From an uncultured Lachnospiraceae bacterium (GTDB taxonomy: Bacteria > Bacillota > Clostridia > Lachnospirales > Lachnospiraceae), in the NCBI GenBank assembly GCA_900539715.1, contig UQDA01000038.1, forward strand, positions 1-18,814: a DNA stretch of 18,814 nt. The letters run 5' to 3'. Each line of letters begins with the position of its first letter. The stretch's first letter is position 1. The notes under the pieces are model-generated. The model did not search any database, had not been told where the DNA came from, and was given only the letters and a program-made list of their open reading frames with translations. Below are positions 5,419-13,730 of the stretch, piece after piece. A program made the translations under genes and the position numbers.

Positions 5419-8346
5419 ATGAGGATTGAAGATTTATCCGCTTATGAGGTGATAAAAAAAGACAGTATTAAAGATCTTGGCTCAGAAGGGTGGATATTGC
5501 GCCATAAAAAGAGCGGCGCACGGATAGCGCTGCTTTCAAATGATGATGAAAACAAGGTGTTTACCATCGGATTTAAGACACCTCCGGCAGACAGCACCGG
5601 AGTGGCGCACATTCTGGAGCATTCTGTTTTGGAAGGATCGAAGGAATTTCCGGTAAAAGATCCCTTTATAGAGCTGGTAAAGGGTTCGATGAACACCTTT
5701 TTAAATGCGATGACTTATCCGGATAAAACGCTGTATCCGGTAGCGAGCTGCAACGATAAGGATTTTGCGAACCTGATGCATGTGTATCTGGACGCTGTAT
5801 TTTATCCTGCTATTTACAAAGAGCCGCGCATCTTTTATCAGGAAGGCTGGCACTATGAAATGGAGGATGTGCGCGACGAACTGAAGCTGAATGGCGTCGT
5901 ATATAATGAAATGAAAGGAGCCTTTTCTTCTTCGGATGATGTTTTAGACCGTGAGATTGTAAGAGGATTATTTCCCGATACCGTATATGCCAACGAATCG
6001 GGCGGTGACCCGGATGCGATACCGGATTTGACTTATGAGCAGTTTCTTGCATTTCACAGCAGATATTATCATCCTGCGAACAGTTATATTTATCTTTATG
6101 GCAACATGGACATGGCGGAACGCCTGATATGGATGGATGAGCATTATCTTTCGCACTTTGATAAAATTGACGTGGACGCACAGATAGGTCTGCAGGAGCC
6201 TTTTGCAGAGCCAAGGGAGACGAGAAAGACATATTCCATAACGGAGAGCGAGCCGATGGAGCATAGCACATATCTTACATGCAGCATCGCTGCGGGAGAC
6301 GTGCTCGACAGGGAGGAATATATCGCATTCCAGATACTGGATTATGCACTCTGTTCTTCCCAGGGAGCTCCTTTGAAGCAGGCGCTGCTGGACGCGGGGA
6401 TTGGCGAGGACGTATACAGCGACTATGACAGCGGGACGCGTCAGCCTTATTTTTCCATTGTGGCAAAGGGCGCAGAGGAGTCTCAGAAGGAAGAGTTCCT
6501 TCGTGTGATCGAAGAGACACTTGAAAAGCTTTCCAAAGGCGGGCTGGATAAAAAACGGTTGCTGGCAGGCTTGAATTATTATGAGTTTAAGTACAGGGAA
6601 GCGGATTTTGGTATCTATCCGGCCGGTTTGATGTACGGTCTGCAGATGATGGACAGCTGGCTTTATGATGATGAAAAGCCTTTTATCCATATTGAGGCGG
6701 GAGATACGTATGCCGCTCTTCGCAAAAAGGTGGACAGCTGTTATTTTGAAGAACTGATATCCGAAAAACTGTTAAACAATCCGCATAGAAGCGTGCTCGT
6801 TCTTGCACCTGAGCGTGGTCTTACCGCCAGAAAGGATGAGGAGCTGGCGAAACGTCTGGCATTGTACAAAGAATCGCTTTCTGAAACAGAACTGGAAAAG
6901 ATTGTAGAGCAGACAAGACAGCTGCGGGCGTTTCAGGAAGAGCCGGACCGTCCCGAGGATTTGGCGAAGATTCCGCTGTTGGCAAGGGAGGATATCCGCA
7001 GGAAGGTGGAGCCGGTCATTTTGGAGGAACGTTGTGTAGGGGATACGAAGCTTATTTATCATTCGATCCCTACAAACGGAATCAGCTATTTTCGGCTGCT
7101 GTTTGATGTGACAGATATTTCGTCAGAACTGTTCCCTTATATCGGCATTCTGAAAGCGGCCATTGGCCTGGTGGATACGGAAAACTACAGCTATCAGGAG
7201 TTGTTTACCCAGACAGACCTTTTGACGGGGGGCATTGTACCTGTGACAAATCTATATCCGAATGCGAAGGATTTAACACAGAGGCGCATTACCTTTGAAG
7301 TCAAGGGAAAAGCCTTTGACAAAAATCTGCAGGATGCGATGGCACTGATAGAGGAAATGCTGATTCGTTCTGATTATTCGGACACAAAACGTCTTTATGA
7401 AATTCTCGCAGAGTTAAAATCCCGTCTGCAGTCTTCTATGATGTCAGCAGGACATGTAGTCGCCGGAGGCAGGGCGGTATCTTATTTCTCGGAGAATGCG
7501 GCAATACAGGAAGTGCTGAGCGGCATGGATTTTTACCGGCTGCTTGAAAAAATCTGCGGTGACTGGGAACAGGAAGGCAAAAAGACGGCGGAGAAGCTGT
7601 CTGAACTTGCAAAACAGATTTTCTGTCGTGAAAATCTGATGCTGGATTTCATTTCACAGGATGAGGCGGTGTATGAACAGTTCAGGGAGCTGGCAGGAGG
7701 TCTGAAAGAGAAGCTTCCTGTAAAAAATGCGGCGGGGCAGCCGTATCGTGTTGAGACCGTCCGCAGGAATGAAGGATTTTTGTCTTCCTCTCAGGTGCAG
7801 TATGTATGCCGTGCCGGGAACTTTTTAAAGCACGGACTGCCTTATACAGGGGCGCTTCGGATATTGAAGGGGATACTGGGCAATGATTATCTCTGGAATC
7901 AGGTGCGTGTCAAAGGCGGTGCTTACGGGTGTATGTGCAGCTTCGGCAAAAACGGCGACGCATGGTTCGTATCTTACCGTGACCCGAATCTGGCAAAGAC
8001 GATAGAAGCATTTGAGGCGGCTCCCGGATGGGTGGAGCAGTTTGCAGATGATGAGCGCGCCATGACGCAGGCTGTGATAGGTACGATAAGTGAGATGGAT
8101 ACGCCGATGAATCCTGCTGCAAAGGGGCTCCGTTCTCTGAGCATTTATCTGACGAATCAGACAGAGGAACAGCTTCAGAGAGAGAGGGACGAGGTGTTGG
8201 ATGCGACAGCACAGGACATCCGCGCACTGGCGGCATATATCCGGGCATTTCTGGAGGATGATTGTCTGTGCGTAGTCGGCAATGAGAAAAAGATAGAAGA
8301 AGAAAAGGAGAAATTTTTCACACTGGAACAGCTCTATCAGGGATGA
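5419..8346 (+). CDS. M16C zinc metalloprotease (presequence protease/Cym1-like)
   Basis: The protein has 975 residues, the usual length of the PreP/M16C family, single-chain proteases that enclose and cut peptides. The inverted zinc motif HxxEH is H64-I-L-E67-H68 (AHILEHSVLEGS), and the third ligand is E164 in VVYNEMKGAFSS. The C-terminal half has RVKGGAYGCMCSFG, matching the Arg/Tyr substrate-binding element expected in the second M16 half. There is no signal peptide, so it is expected in the cytoplasm, where it may degrade short peptides. The start has GAGAGG five bases upstream. It lies 34 bases after the unknown small gene and is the largest gene of the block. Family assignment is firm; the substrate is unknown. 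Confidence 0.92.
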   Translation: MRIEDLSAYEVIKKDSIKDLGSEGWILRHKKSGARIALLSNDDENKVFTIGFKTPPADSTGVAHILEHSVLEGSKEFPVKDPFIELVKGSMNTFLNAMTYPDKTLYPVASCNDKDFANLMHVYLDAVFYPAIYKEPRIFYQEGWHYEMEDVRDELKLNGVVYNEMKGAFSSSDDVLDREIVRGLFPDTVYANESGGDPDAIPDLTYEQFLAFHSRYYHPANSYIYLYGNMDMAERLIWMDEHYLSHFDKIDVDAQIGLQEPFAEPRETRKTYSITESEPMEHSTYLTCSIAAGDVLDREEYIAFQILDYALCSSQGAPLKQALLDAGIGEDVYSDYDSGTRQPYFSIVAKGAEESQKEEFLRVIEETLEKLSKGGLDKKRLLAGLNYYEFKYREADFGIYPAGLMYGLQMMDSWLYDDEKPFIHIEAGDTYAALRKKVDSCYFEELISEKLLNNPHRSVLVLAPERGLTARKDEELAKRLALYKESLSETELEKIVEQTRQLRAFQEEPDRPEDLAKIPLLAREDIRRKVEPVILEERCVGDTKLIYHSIPTNGISYFRLLFDVTDISSELFPYIGILKAAIGLVDTENYSYQELFTQTDLLTGGIVPVTNLYPNAKDLTQRRITFEVKGKAFDKNLQDAMALIEEMLIRSDYSDTKRLYEILAELKSRLQSSMMSAGHVVAGGRAVSYFSENAAIQEVLSGMDFYRLLEKICGDWEQEGKKTAEKLSELAKQIFCRENLMLDFISQDEAVYEQFRELAGGLKEKLPVKNAAGQPYRVETVRRNEGFLSSSQVQYVCRAGNFLKHGLPYTGALRILKGILGNDYLWNQVRVKGGAYGCMCSFGKNGDAWFVSYRDPNLAKTIEAFEAAPGWVEQFADDERAMTQAVIGTISEMDTPMNPAAKGLRSLSIYLTNQTEEQLQRERDEVLDATAQDIRALAAYIRAFLEDDCLCVVGNEKKIEEEKEKFFTLEQLYQG

Positions 8347-8348
8347 GC

Positions 8349-8373
8349 ATGCCTGCCGTCCCTGACGGGGCAT
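8349..8373 (+). other. Hairpin after the M16C gene, possible weak terminator or attenuator
   Basis: ATGCC, a two-base bulge and CCGTC pair across the loop CCT with GACGG-GGCAT. A short T-run (ctttttaaa) occurs only about 20 bases further on, so it is not a classical terminator. It could act as an mRNA processing or attenuation site between this gene and the lipoprotein gene. Confidence 0.3.
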
Positions 8374-8430
8374 AACGGCGCAGCTTTTTAAAGGGCAGCC
8401 ATGCCTGTAAAGGACGAGGGAGGTTTTCAT

Positions 8431-9504
8431 ATGAAAAAGAAAAAACGGGCGCTGATGTATCTGACAGCAGCTGTGCTGCTTTTGGCGGGTTGCGGTTCTT
8501 CTTCCGGTTCAGTGGAAAAGTATGAGAATGCGGTGGCAATGGAAGAGGCTGCGGCGGATTCCGGAGGCGGATTTTATGAGGTTGGCGCCGTTGTGTCTGA
8601 CGGCGTTTCCGGGACAGGCGCCTCTGCGGTGGCTGATAAAACGGCAGAATATCAGGAAAGAAAACTGATACGGGATGTTGATATGAGCGTGGAAACGGCA
8701 GAGTTTGACGATTTCCTGAAAACAGTCACGGAGCGGACAAAGACATATGGAGGATACATAGAAGGAAGTAACGTTTATAACGGCAGCTATACTTCGGACT
8801 ATCGTTCGCGAAGTGCGGATATCACGGCGAGAATTCCATCGAGGCGATTGGATGAATTTATAGACGGCATTTCTGCGCAGGCGAATGTGATGTCGAAGAG
8901 CGAGAGCGTGCGGGATGTGACATTGGAGTATGTGGATCTGGAGAGCCACAAAAAAGCGCTGCTGGCAGAACAGAAAAGCCTGCTGTTGATGCTGGAGAAA
9001 GCGGAAACGATAGAGGATATCATCGCCATCAACCAGCAGCTTACAGATGTCCGTTATCAGATAGAAAGTATGGAAAGTCAGCTCCGCACTTATGATAACC
9101 AGATAGATTACAGCACGGTGTGGATTTCTGTTTCGGAAACAGCTTATTATGAGCCATATGAAGAGAAGGGAACCTGGGAACGCATCTCGAGCGGATTTTC
9201 AGAAAACGTGCATCGGGTCGGCAGATTTTTTAAAAATTTTGGAATTGAATTTGTGATAGCGCTGCCGATCATAGTGCCCGTTGCACTCGTGACAGCGGCG
9301 GTAATCCTGTTGGTCAGATGGATGCTCGTCAGGTCGGAAAAAAAGCAGAAAAAAAGGCGGGAGTTCATGCGGGCGCAGAGTCAAAACGCATCAGGACAGG
9401 CAGCAGCGGAAGCTGCCGGGGCGCAGAGTCTGAATGAAAGATACAGGGGAAGCGCCGATATTTCAAAAGAAAAAGAGCAGGAAGGAAAAGAGAAAGACAC
9501 ATGA
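8431..9504 (+). CDS. DUF4349-type lipoprotein with coiled coil and C-terminal TM helix
   Basis: The protein has 357 residues. MKKKKRALMYL and a hydrophobic core end in the lipobox LLAGC (C21), so it should be lipidated outside the membrane. After a low-complexity acidic and Ser/Gly stretch, about residues 74-235 follow the DUF4349 pattern: LIRDVDMSVETAEFDDFL, YGGYIEGSNV, a central coiled coil (about 170-215) and STVWISVSE. A transmembrane helix at about 271-298 (VIALPIIVPVALVTAAVILL) is followed by a basic, Ala/Gln-rich cytoplasmic tail. The function is not known; an envelope-associated role is inferred. The start at 8431 has GGGAGG seven bases upstream. Its end overlaps the era start by 4 nt (ATGA), so the two are translationally coupled. 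Confidence 0.85.
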   Translation: MKKKKRALMYLTAAVLLLAGCGSSSGSVEKYENAVAMEEAAADSGGGFYEVGAVVSDGVSGTGASAVADKTAEYQERKLIRDVDMSVETAEFDDFLKTVTERTKTYGGYIEGSNVYNGSYTSDYRSRSADITARIPSRRLDEFIDGISAQANVMSKSESVRDVTLEYVDLESHKKALLAEQKSLLLMLEKAETIEDIIAINQQLTDVRYQIESMESQLRTYDNQIDYSTVWISVSETAYYEPYEEKGTWERISSGFSENVHRVGRFFKNFGIEFVIALPIIVPVALVTAAVILLVRWMLVRSEKKQKKRREFMRAQSQNASGQAAAEAAGAQSLNERYRGSADISKEKEQEGKEKDT

Positions 9505-10418
9505 CGCAGAATAAACAGAAAAAGGCGGGATTTGCCGCTCTTGTGGGACGTCCGAATGTGGGGAAATCCACGCTGATGAACCATCTGATCGGGCAGAAGA
9601 TCGCAATCACATCCAATAAGCCGCAGACGACAAGAAACCGGATACAAACGGTCTATACAGACGGCAGGGGACAGGTTGTATTTCTGGATACTCCCGGCAT
9701 CCATAAGGCAAAGAGCAAGCTGGGCGATTATATGGTAAAGGTGGCAGAAAATACATTCCGGGATGTGGATGTGATTTTGTGGCTGGTAGAGCCCACAACT
9801 TATATCGGGGCGGGCGAACGGCATATCCTGGAGTTATTGAAGCGCTGTAAGCTTCCGGTGATACTTGTAGTCAACAAAATAGATACTGTGCCGAAGCAGG
9901 CAGTTGCGGACGCAATGGAGACATACCGCAGGGAGATGGATTTTGCCCAGATAGTGCCGGTGTCGGCGCTTCGCAGCAATAATACGGATACACTGCTTGA
10001 TTTTATCTACAAATATCTGCCGTACGGAGATCCTTTTTATGACGAGGATACGGTAACGGACCAGCCGCAGCGTCAGATAGTGGCGGAAATGATACGGGAA
10101 AAGGCATTAAGGTGCCTTGAGGAGGAAATCCCGCACGGTGTTGCGGTTGCAATCGAGCGGATGGAATTTAAAGACCATATCGTAAATGTTGATGCGACTA
10201 TCATCTGCGAAAGAGATTCCCATAAAGGTATCATCATCGGAAAGCAGGGGAGCATGTTAAAAAAGATAGGCTCCCAGGCACGCCGGGATATTGAAGATAT
10301 GCTGGAGAGCAAGGTAAATCTGCAGCTCTGGGTAAAGGTAAAAAAAGACTGGCGGGACAGCGATTTTCTTCTGAAAAACTTTGGATATAATCCTGCCGAC
10401 ACTAAAATGGGAAACTGA
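9501..10418 (+). CDS. era: GTPase Era
   Basis: The protein has 305 residues, the standard Era length. Era binds the 3' end of 16S rRNA and acts in 30S subunit assembly. G1 is GRPNVGKST (16-24), with PQTTRNRI (41-48) as switch I; G3 is DTPG (63-66), G4 is NKID (125-128) and G5 is SAL. The C-terminal KH domain has GIIIGKQGSMLKKIG at about 243-257 and the usual LWVKVKKDWR near the end. It overlaps the DUF4349 lipoprotein gene by 4 nt and precedes the YqzL-like gene and recO, the normal Firmicutes order. All key residues look intact. Confidence 0.98.
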   Translation: MTQNKQKKAGFAALVGRPNVGKSTLMNHLIGQKIAITSNKPQTTRNRIQTVYTDGRGQVVFLDTPGIHKAKSKLGDYMVKVAENTFRDVDVILWLVEPTTYIGAGERHILELLKRCKLPVILVVNKIDTVPKQAVADAMETYRREMDFAQIVPVSALRSNNTDTLLDFIYKYLPYGDPFYDEDTVTDQPQRQIVAEMIREKALRCLEEEIPHGVAVAIERMEFKDHIVNVDATIICERDSHKGIIIGKQGSMLKKIGSQARRDIEDMLESKVNLQLWVKVKKDWRDSDFLLKNFGYNPADTKMGN

Positions 10419-10512
10419 GTTTTGACCGAATAAGACGGCCTCTGAAAGCCAACCCTAAGAACAGGCGCTTCTGTAAAAGCGGGAGCGTCTGTAAGTGTTG
10501 GGAGGCTTTGGT

Positions 10513-10746
10513 ATGAAACAGACAGATCACTGGGACCGTTTTTTAAAGACCGGTAAGATAGAGGATTATCTGCATTACCGGGCGGACGCAAAAGAAGAGA
10601 CGACTGTGGCAGGTAACGTGCGGCAGCATGAGAGCGCTTCTTTTTCAGCCTCATGGCGGGAAAAGAGGCAGAAGGACGGGAGGAGAAATGGAACGGCTTC
10701 GGGTGCTGGGAATCGTTCTGAAGGCGGAACCCATCGGGGAATATGA
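10513..10746 (+). CDS. YqzL-like small protein
   Basis: The protein has 77 residues. The N-terminus HWDRFLKTGKIEDYLHYR fits the YqzL pattern W-x2-F-x2-TG-x-I-x2-YL, and the position between era and recO is where yqzL sits in Bacillus. The role is unknown. The start at 10513 has GGGAGG seven bases upstream; an ATG at 10495 lacks one. Beyond about residue 35 the sequence is polar and Arg/Gly-rich, and the last 59 bases overlap the recO start in another frame, so the C-terminus may be constrained by recO. The name is a positional and motif match, not a proven orthology. Confidence 0.65.
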   Translation: MKQTDHWDRFLKTGKIEDYLHYRADAKEETTVAGNVRQHESASFSASWREKRQKDGRRNGTASGAGNRSEGGTHRGI

Positions 10747-11329
10747 CAGAAGAGTGGTGCTTCTGACAAGGGAACGCGGAAAGATATCCGCATTTGCACG
10801 GGGAGCCAGAAAACCGACCAGCGCGTTTCTGGCTCCGACCAATCCCTTTACATTTGGAACGTTCGAGCTGTATGAGGGAAGAAGCTCCTACAGCATATGT
10901 GAAATAGCGGCGGACAGTTATTTTGAGGAACTGAGACAGGATTTTGAAGGGGCCTATTACGGGATATATTTTCTGGAGCTGTGTGATTATTGTACAAGGG
11001 AGAATAACGACGAGAAGGAGATTTTGAAGCTTCTGTATCAGTCGCTGCGGGCGCTGACGGCAAAAGGATTACCCCGCAAGCTGGTGCGCGCAATTTTTGA
11101 GATAAAGCTCGTCGTACTGTGCGGCGAATTCCCGGGACTGCCGGGGAAGGAATGGCTTCCGGCAGCTGTTTATGCGGTGGATTTTATCGTACGTACGCCG
11201 GTGGAGAAGCTCTATACATTTACGCTCGTCCCTGAGGCGCTGGAAGAATTGACGCACATTGCGAAAAAATACCGGACGCAATGCCTCCCGGGACAGTTCA
11301 AAACACTGGAGATACTGCAAACTTTATAA
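10688..11329 (+). CDS. recO: DNA repair protein RecO, short form
   Basis: RecO loads RecA by annealing and displacing SSB in the RecFOR pathway. The N-terminal OB-fold is recognisable: VLGIVLKAEPIGEYDRRVVLLTRERG, then ARGARKPTSAF, FTFGTFELYEGRSSYSICE. A helical domain follows (DYCTREN, then LYQSLRALTA). The protein has 213 residues, shorter than the usual 240-260. The stretch where many Firmicutes RecO proteins carry a four-Cys zinc module (after the ELK-Val-Leu helix) is reduced to VLCGEFPGLPGKEWLPAA with a single Cys. The ending (YAVDFIVRTPVEKLYTF) is normal. The start at 10688 has AGGAG and overlaps the YqzL-like gene by 59 bases; an upstream ATG at 10628 has no typical RecO residues. Confidence 0.9.
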   Translation: MERLRVLGIVLKAEPIGEYDRRVVLLTRERGKISAFARGARKPTSAFLAPTNPFTFGTFELYEGRSSYSICEIAADSYFEELRQDFEGAYYGIYFLELCDYCTRENNDEKEILKLLYQSLRALTAKGLPRKLVRAIFEIKLVVLCGEFPGLPGKEWLPAAVYAVDFIVRTPVEKLYTFTLVPEALEELTHIAKKYRTQCLPGQFKTLEILQTL

Positions 11330-11335
11330 TAATAG

Positions 11336-11364
11336 TTGAAAAAGCGGGACGGATTATATATAAT
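11336..11364 (+). promoter_or_regulatory. Near-consensus sigma-A promoter for the lipoprotein-glyS unit
   Basis: TTGAAA (11336-11341), a 17-base spacer and TATAAT (11359-11364) lie immediately after the recO stop. Start of transcription is expected near 11371, leaving a leader of about 30 bases before the lipoprotein ATG. The leader is too short for a T-box, so glyS transcribed from here would lack that control. Confidence 0.75.
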
Positions 11365-11400
11365 AAGCGGAGTAATAACCGATAAAGGGGAATAGGATAC

Positions 11401-11997
11401 ATGCCTAAATTTATGATGCGTATCCTCACGGTACTGTGCTTTGCAGTGTTTCTGGCAGGCTGCGGAGGCGAAGTAGGCACGGTAAGCCGGACTGCGATCG
11501 AGCTGAAAAAAAACGGCAGTGTCGTGCATACGATCGTGGAGGATTTTGCGGAAAGCTATTATGATATCGAAGAACTGAAAAACACGATCGTGCAGGCGTG
11601 CGATACTTACAATGACACAGCAGGCAAAGAGGCTGTGAAAATGGAAAGCGCGGAAGCTGCCGACGGTACTGCGACAGTCGTAATGACATATGACAGTGCG
11701 CAGTCTTATTCGGATTTTAACAGGCAGGCCTTATTTGCCGGTACGGTAAAGGATGCGTTCAAGGCGGGATACGACCTGAACGTGACGCTCTTTCCGGTCA
11801 GGGAAGGGGAGACTGCGATAAAAAAGGACGAGCTGCTTGGCATGGGCGAGAAGAAGATTGCAATCGTGCGTGAGGCAGTGGATGTCAAGGTATGGGGAAA
11901 GATACGCTATCTTTCAGAAGATGCGGTATTGGGCGATGATGCAGATACCGCTTCTGTGACAGATGAGAATTCGCTTACCTACATTCTGTTTGATTGA
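11401..11997 (+). CDS. Small lipoprotein of unknown function
   Basis: The protein has 198 residues. A short basic N-terminus and hydrophobic core lead to the lipobox FLAGC (C21), followed by GGE, so it is predicted to be anchored outside the cytoplasmic membrane. The mature part is acidic, with ELKKNGSVVHTIVEDFAESYYD and a run of alternating strands, but I recognise no family and see no catalytic motif. The start at 11401 is the first in-frame ATG after the promoter, with GGGG and AGGA just upstream; ATG 11413 is a weaker alternative. It lies between recO and glyS, 41 bases before the latter, and shares its promoter. Confidence 0.8.
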   Translation: MPKFMMRILTVLCFAVFLAGCGGEVGTVSRTAIELKKNGSVVHTIVEDFAESYYDIEELKNTIVQACDTYNDTAGKEAVKMESAEAADGTATVVMTYDSAQSYSDFNRQALFAGTVKDAFKAGYDLNVTLFPVREGETAIKKDELLGMGEKKIAIVREAVDVKVWGKIRYLSEDAVLGDDADTASVTDENSLTYILFD

Positions 11998-12038
11998 ACA
12001 GTCTGCAGGTGCATATTTTAAATCAAAGGAGATAAAAA

Positions 12039-13427
12039 ATGGAAAAGTCAATGGAGAAAATCGTATCGCTTGCAAAGGCGAGGGGATTCGTATATCCCGG
12101 CTCCGAAATTTATGGAGGTCTGGCGAACACATGGGATTACGGCAATTTAGGCGTTGAGTTAAAGAACAACGTAAAACGCGCATGGTGGCGCAAATTCATC
12201 CAGGAGAATCCCTATAATGTGGGCGTGGATTGCGCTATTCTGATGAATCCTCAGACATGGGTCGCTTCCGGCCATCTGGGTGGGTTTTCTGACCCGTTGA
12301 TGGACTGTAAGGAATGTCACGAGCGTTTCCGCGCGGATAAGATAATTGAGGATTTTGCAGCGGAGAACAACATTGATCTGGGTGGTTCCGTGGATGCATG
12401 GAGTCAGGAAGAGATGATGAATTTTATCAAGGATCATCAGGTTCCCTGTCCGACCTGCGGCAAGCATAATTTTACCGATATCCGTCAGTTTAACCTGATG
12501 TTCAAGACGTTCCAGGGCGTGACCGAGGATGCAAAAAACACTGTTTATCTGCGTCCGGAGACCGCACAGGGTATCTTTGTGAATTTCAAAAACGTACAGC
12601 GTACTTCCAGAAAGAAGATTCCGTTCGGTATCGGTCAGATAGGCAAGTCGTTCAGAAATGAGATAACACCCGGTAACTTTACATTCCGTACAAGGGAATT
12701 TGAGCAGATGGAGCTGGAGTTTTTCTGTGAGCCTGACACAGATCTGGAGTGGTTTGCATACTGGAAGCAGTTCTGTATCGATTGGCTGCAGACGCTTGGC
12801 ATCAAGCCGGAAGAGATGCGCGTGAGAGACCATGAGAAAGAAGAGCTTTCTTTCTATTCCAAGGCGACGACCGACATCGAGTTTTTATTCCCGTTTGGCT
12901 GGGGCGAGCTGTGGGGCATTGCGGACCGTACCGATTACGACCTGTCCCGTCATGCTGAAGTATCCGGTCAGGACCTGACTTATTTTGATGATACGAAGAA
13001 TACGAAGTATGTTCCTTATGTTGTAGAGCCTTCTCTGGGGGCGGACCGTGTTGTTCTTGCCTTCCTGTGTGCGGCTTATGATGAGGAAGAGCTGGAAGGC
13101 GGAGATATGCGTACTGTGCTGCGTTTCCATCCCGCGCTGGCTCCGGTGAAGATAGGAGTGCTTCCGCTGTCTAAGAAGCTCAATGAGGGTGCGGAAAAGA
13201 TTTACGCGCAGCTTTGCAAAAAGTATAACTGTGAGTTTGACGACAGAGGAAATATCGGTAAGCGTTATCGCCGTCAGGATGAGATTGGAACGCCGTTCTG
13301 CGTTACATATGATTTTGATTCCGAGACAGATGGCTGCGTAACAGTGCGTTTCCGTGATTCGATGGAGCAGGAGCGTGTGGCAATCGCAGATCTGGATGCT
13401 TATTTTGCAGATAAATTTGAATTTTAA
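12039..13427 (+). CDS. glyS: Glycyl-tRNA synthetase, single-chain class II type
   Basis: The enzyme charges tRNA-Gly with glycine. The protein has 462 residues, the homodimeric (archaeal/bacillar) form rather than the two-subunit form. The N-terminus SLAKARGFVYPGSEIYGG is typical. Motif 2 is FRNEITP with FRTREFEQMELEFF (about 204-228) and motif 3 is EPSLGADRVVLAF (about 328-340). CKECH and CPTCG in the catalytic-domain insert form a likely zinc site. The anticodon-binding domain runs from about HPALAPVKIGVLPL to the end, with GKRYRRQDEIGTPF. AAAGGAG precedes the ATG. No T-box leader is visible. It ends the transcription unit at the terminator that follows. Confidence 0.97.
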   Translation: MEKSMEKIVSLAKARGFVYPGSEIYGGLANTWDYGNLGVELKNNVKRAWWRKFIQENPYNVGVDCAILMNPQTWVASGHLGGFSDPLMDCKECHERFRADKIIEDFAAENNIDLGGSVDAWSQEEMMNFIKDHQVPCPTCGKHNFTDIRQFNLMFKTFQGVTEDAKNTVYLRPETAQGIFVNFKNVQRTSRKKIPFGIGQIGKSFRNEITPGNFTFRTREFEQMELEFFCEPDTDLEWFAYWKQFCIDWLQTLGIKPEEMRVRDHEKEELSFYSKATTDIEFLFPFGWGELWGIADRTDYDLSRHAEVSGQDLTYFDDTKNTKYVPYVVEPSLGADRVVLAFLCAAYDEEELEGGDMRTVLRFHPALAPVKIGVLPLSKKLNEGAEKIYAQLCKKYNCEFDDRGNIGKRYRRQDEIGTPFCVTYDFDSETDGCVTVRFRDSMEQERVAIADLDAYFADKFEF

Positions 13428-13434
13428 AGTTTGA

Positions 13435-13470
13435 AAACAGGGCAGAGTGGAGACATTCTGCCCTGTTTCG
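13435..13470 (+). terminator. Rho-independent terminator after glyS
   Basis: AAACAGGGCAGA (13435-13446) pairs perfectly with TCTGCCCTGTTT (13457-13468) around a 10-base loop, starting seven bases after the glyS stop. The T-tract is short (TTTcgattt), but the A-rich side gives a T-run on the other strand too. It closes the core operon. Confidence 0.85.
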
Positions 13471-13652
13471 ATTTCACGCTGGCGCAGATATATGCAGAGC
13501 GGGCAGATACAGCATTTTGAAGAAGTGTTAAGAAATGGAGCCTGCAATCGGATTCGCATTGAGAGGGGACTCTTAAGGTTCAAATGGATAATTTATAGTG
13601 AAAACGCACAAATGAATCGAGCAAATTTTAGGAAGAATTGTGCAATTGATTG

Positions 13653-13661
13653 TGCTATAAT
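13653..13661 (+). promoter_or_regulatory. Extended -10 promoter of ppdK
   Basis: TG-C-TATAAT (13653-13661) is a perfect extended -10 element about 70 bases before the ppdK ATG; no good -35 hexamer lies 17 bases upstream. The rest of the 13471-13652 gap holds no gene I can support; an open frame across it starts inside the terminator and lacks a ribosome-binding site. Confidence 0.6.
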
Positions 13662-13730
13662 ATTAAGGTACAAGACAGGAGCGCAGGACAACGGGGAAGT
13701 ACGAAATAAATTCAAAGGGGGAAACCTATC

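Noticed and set aside
5968..6690. 240-codon - strand open frame opposite the M16C protease gene
   Set aside because: It is an antisense shadow with Cys/His/Arg-rich composition and no start signals.
11365..12038. T-box riboswitch for glyS
   Set aside because: The spaces before the lipoprotein (about 30 bases) and before glyS (41 bases) are too short and no T-box sequence is present.
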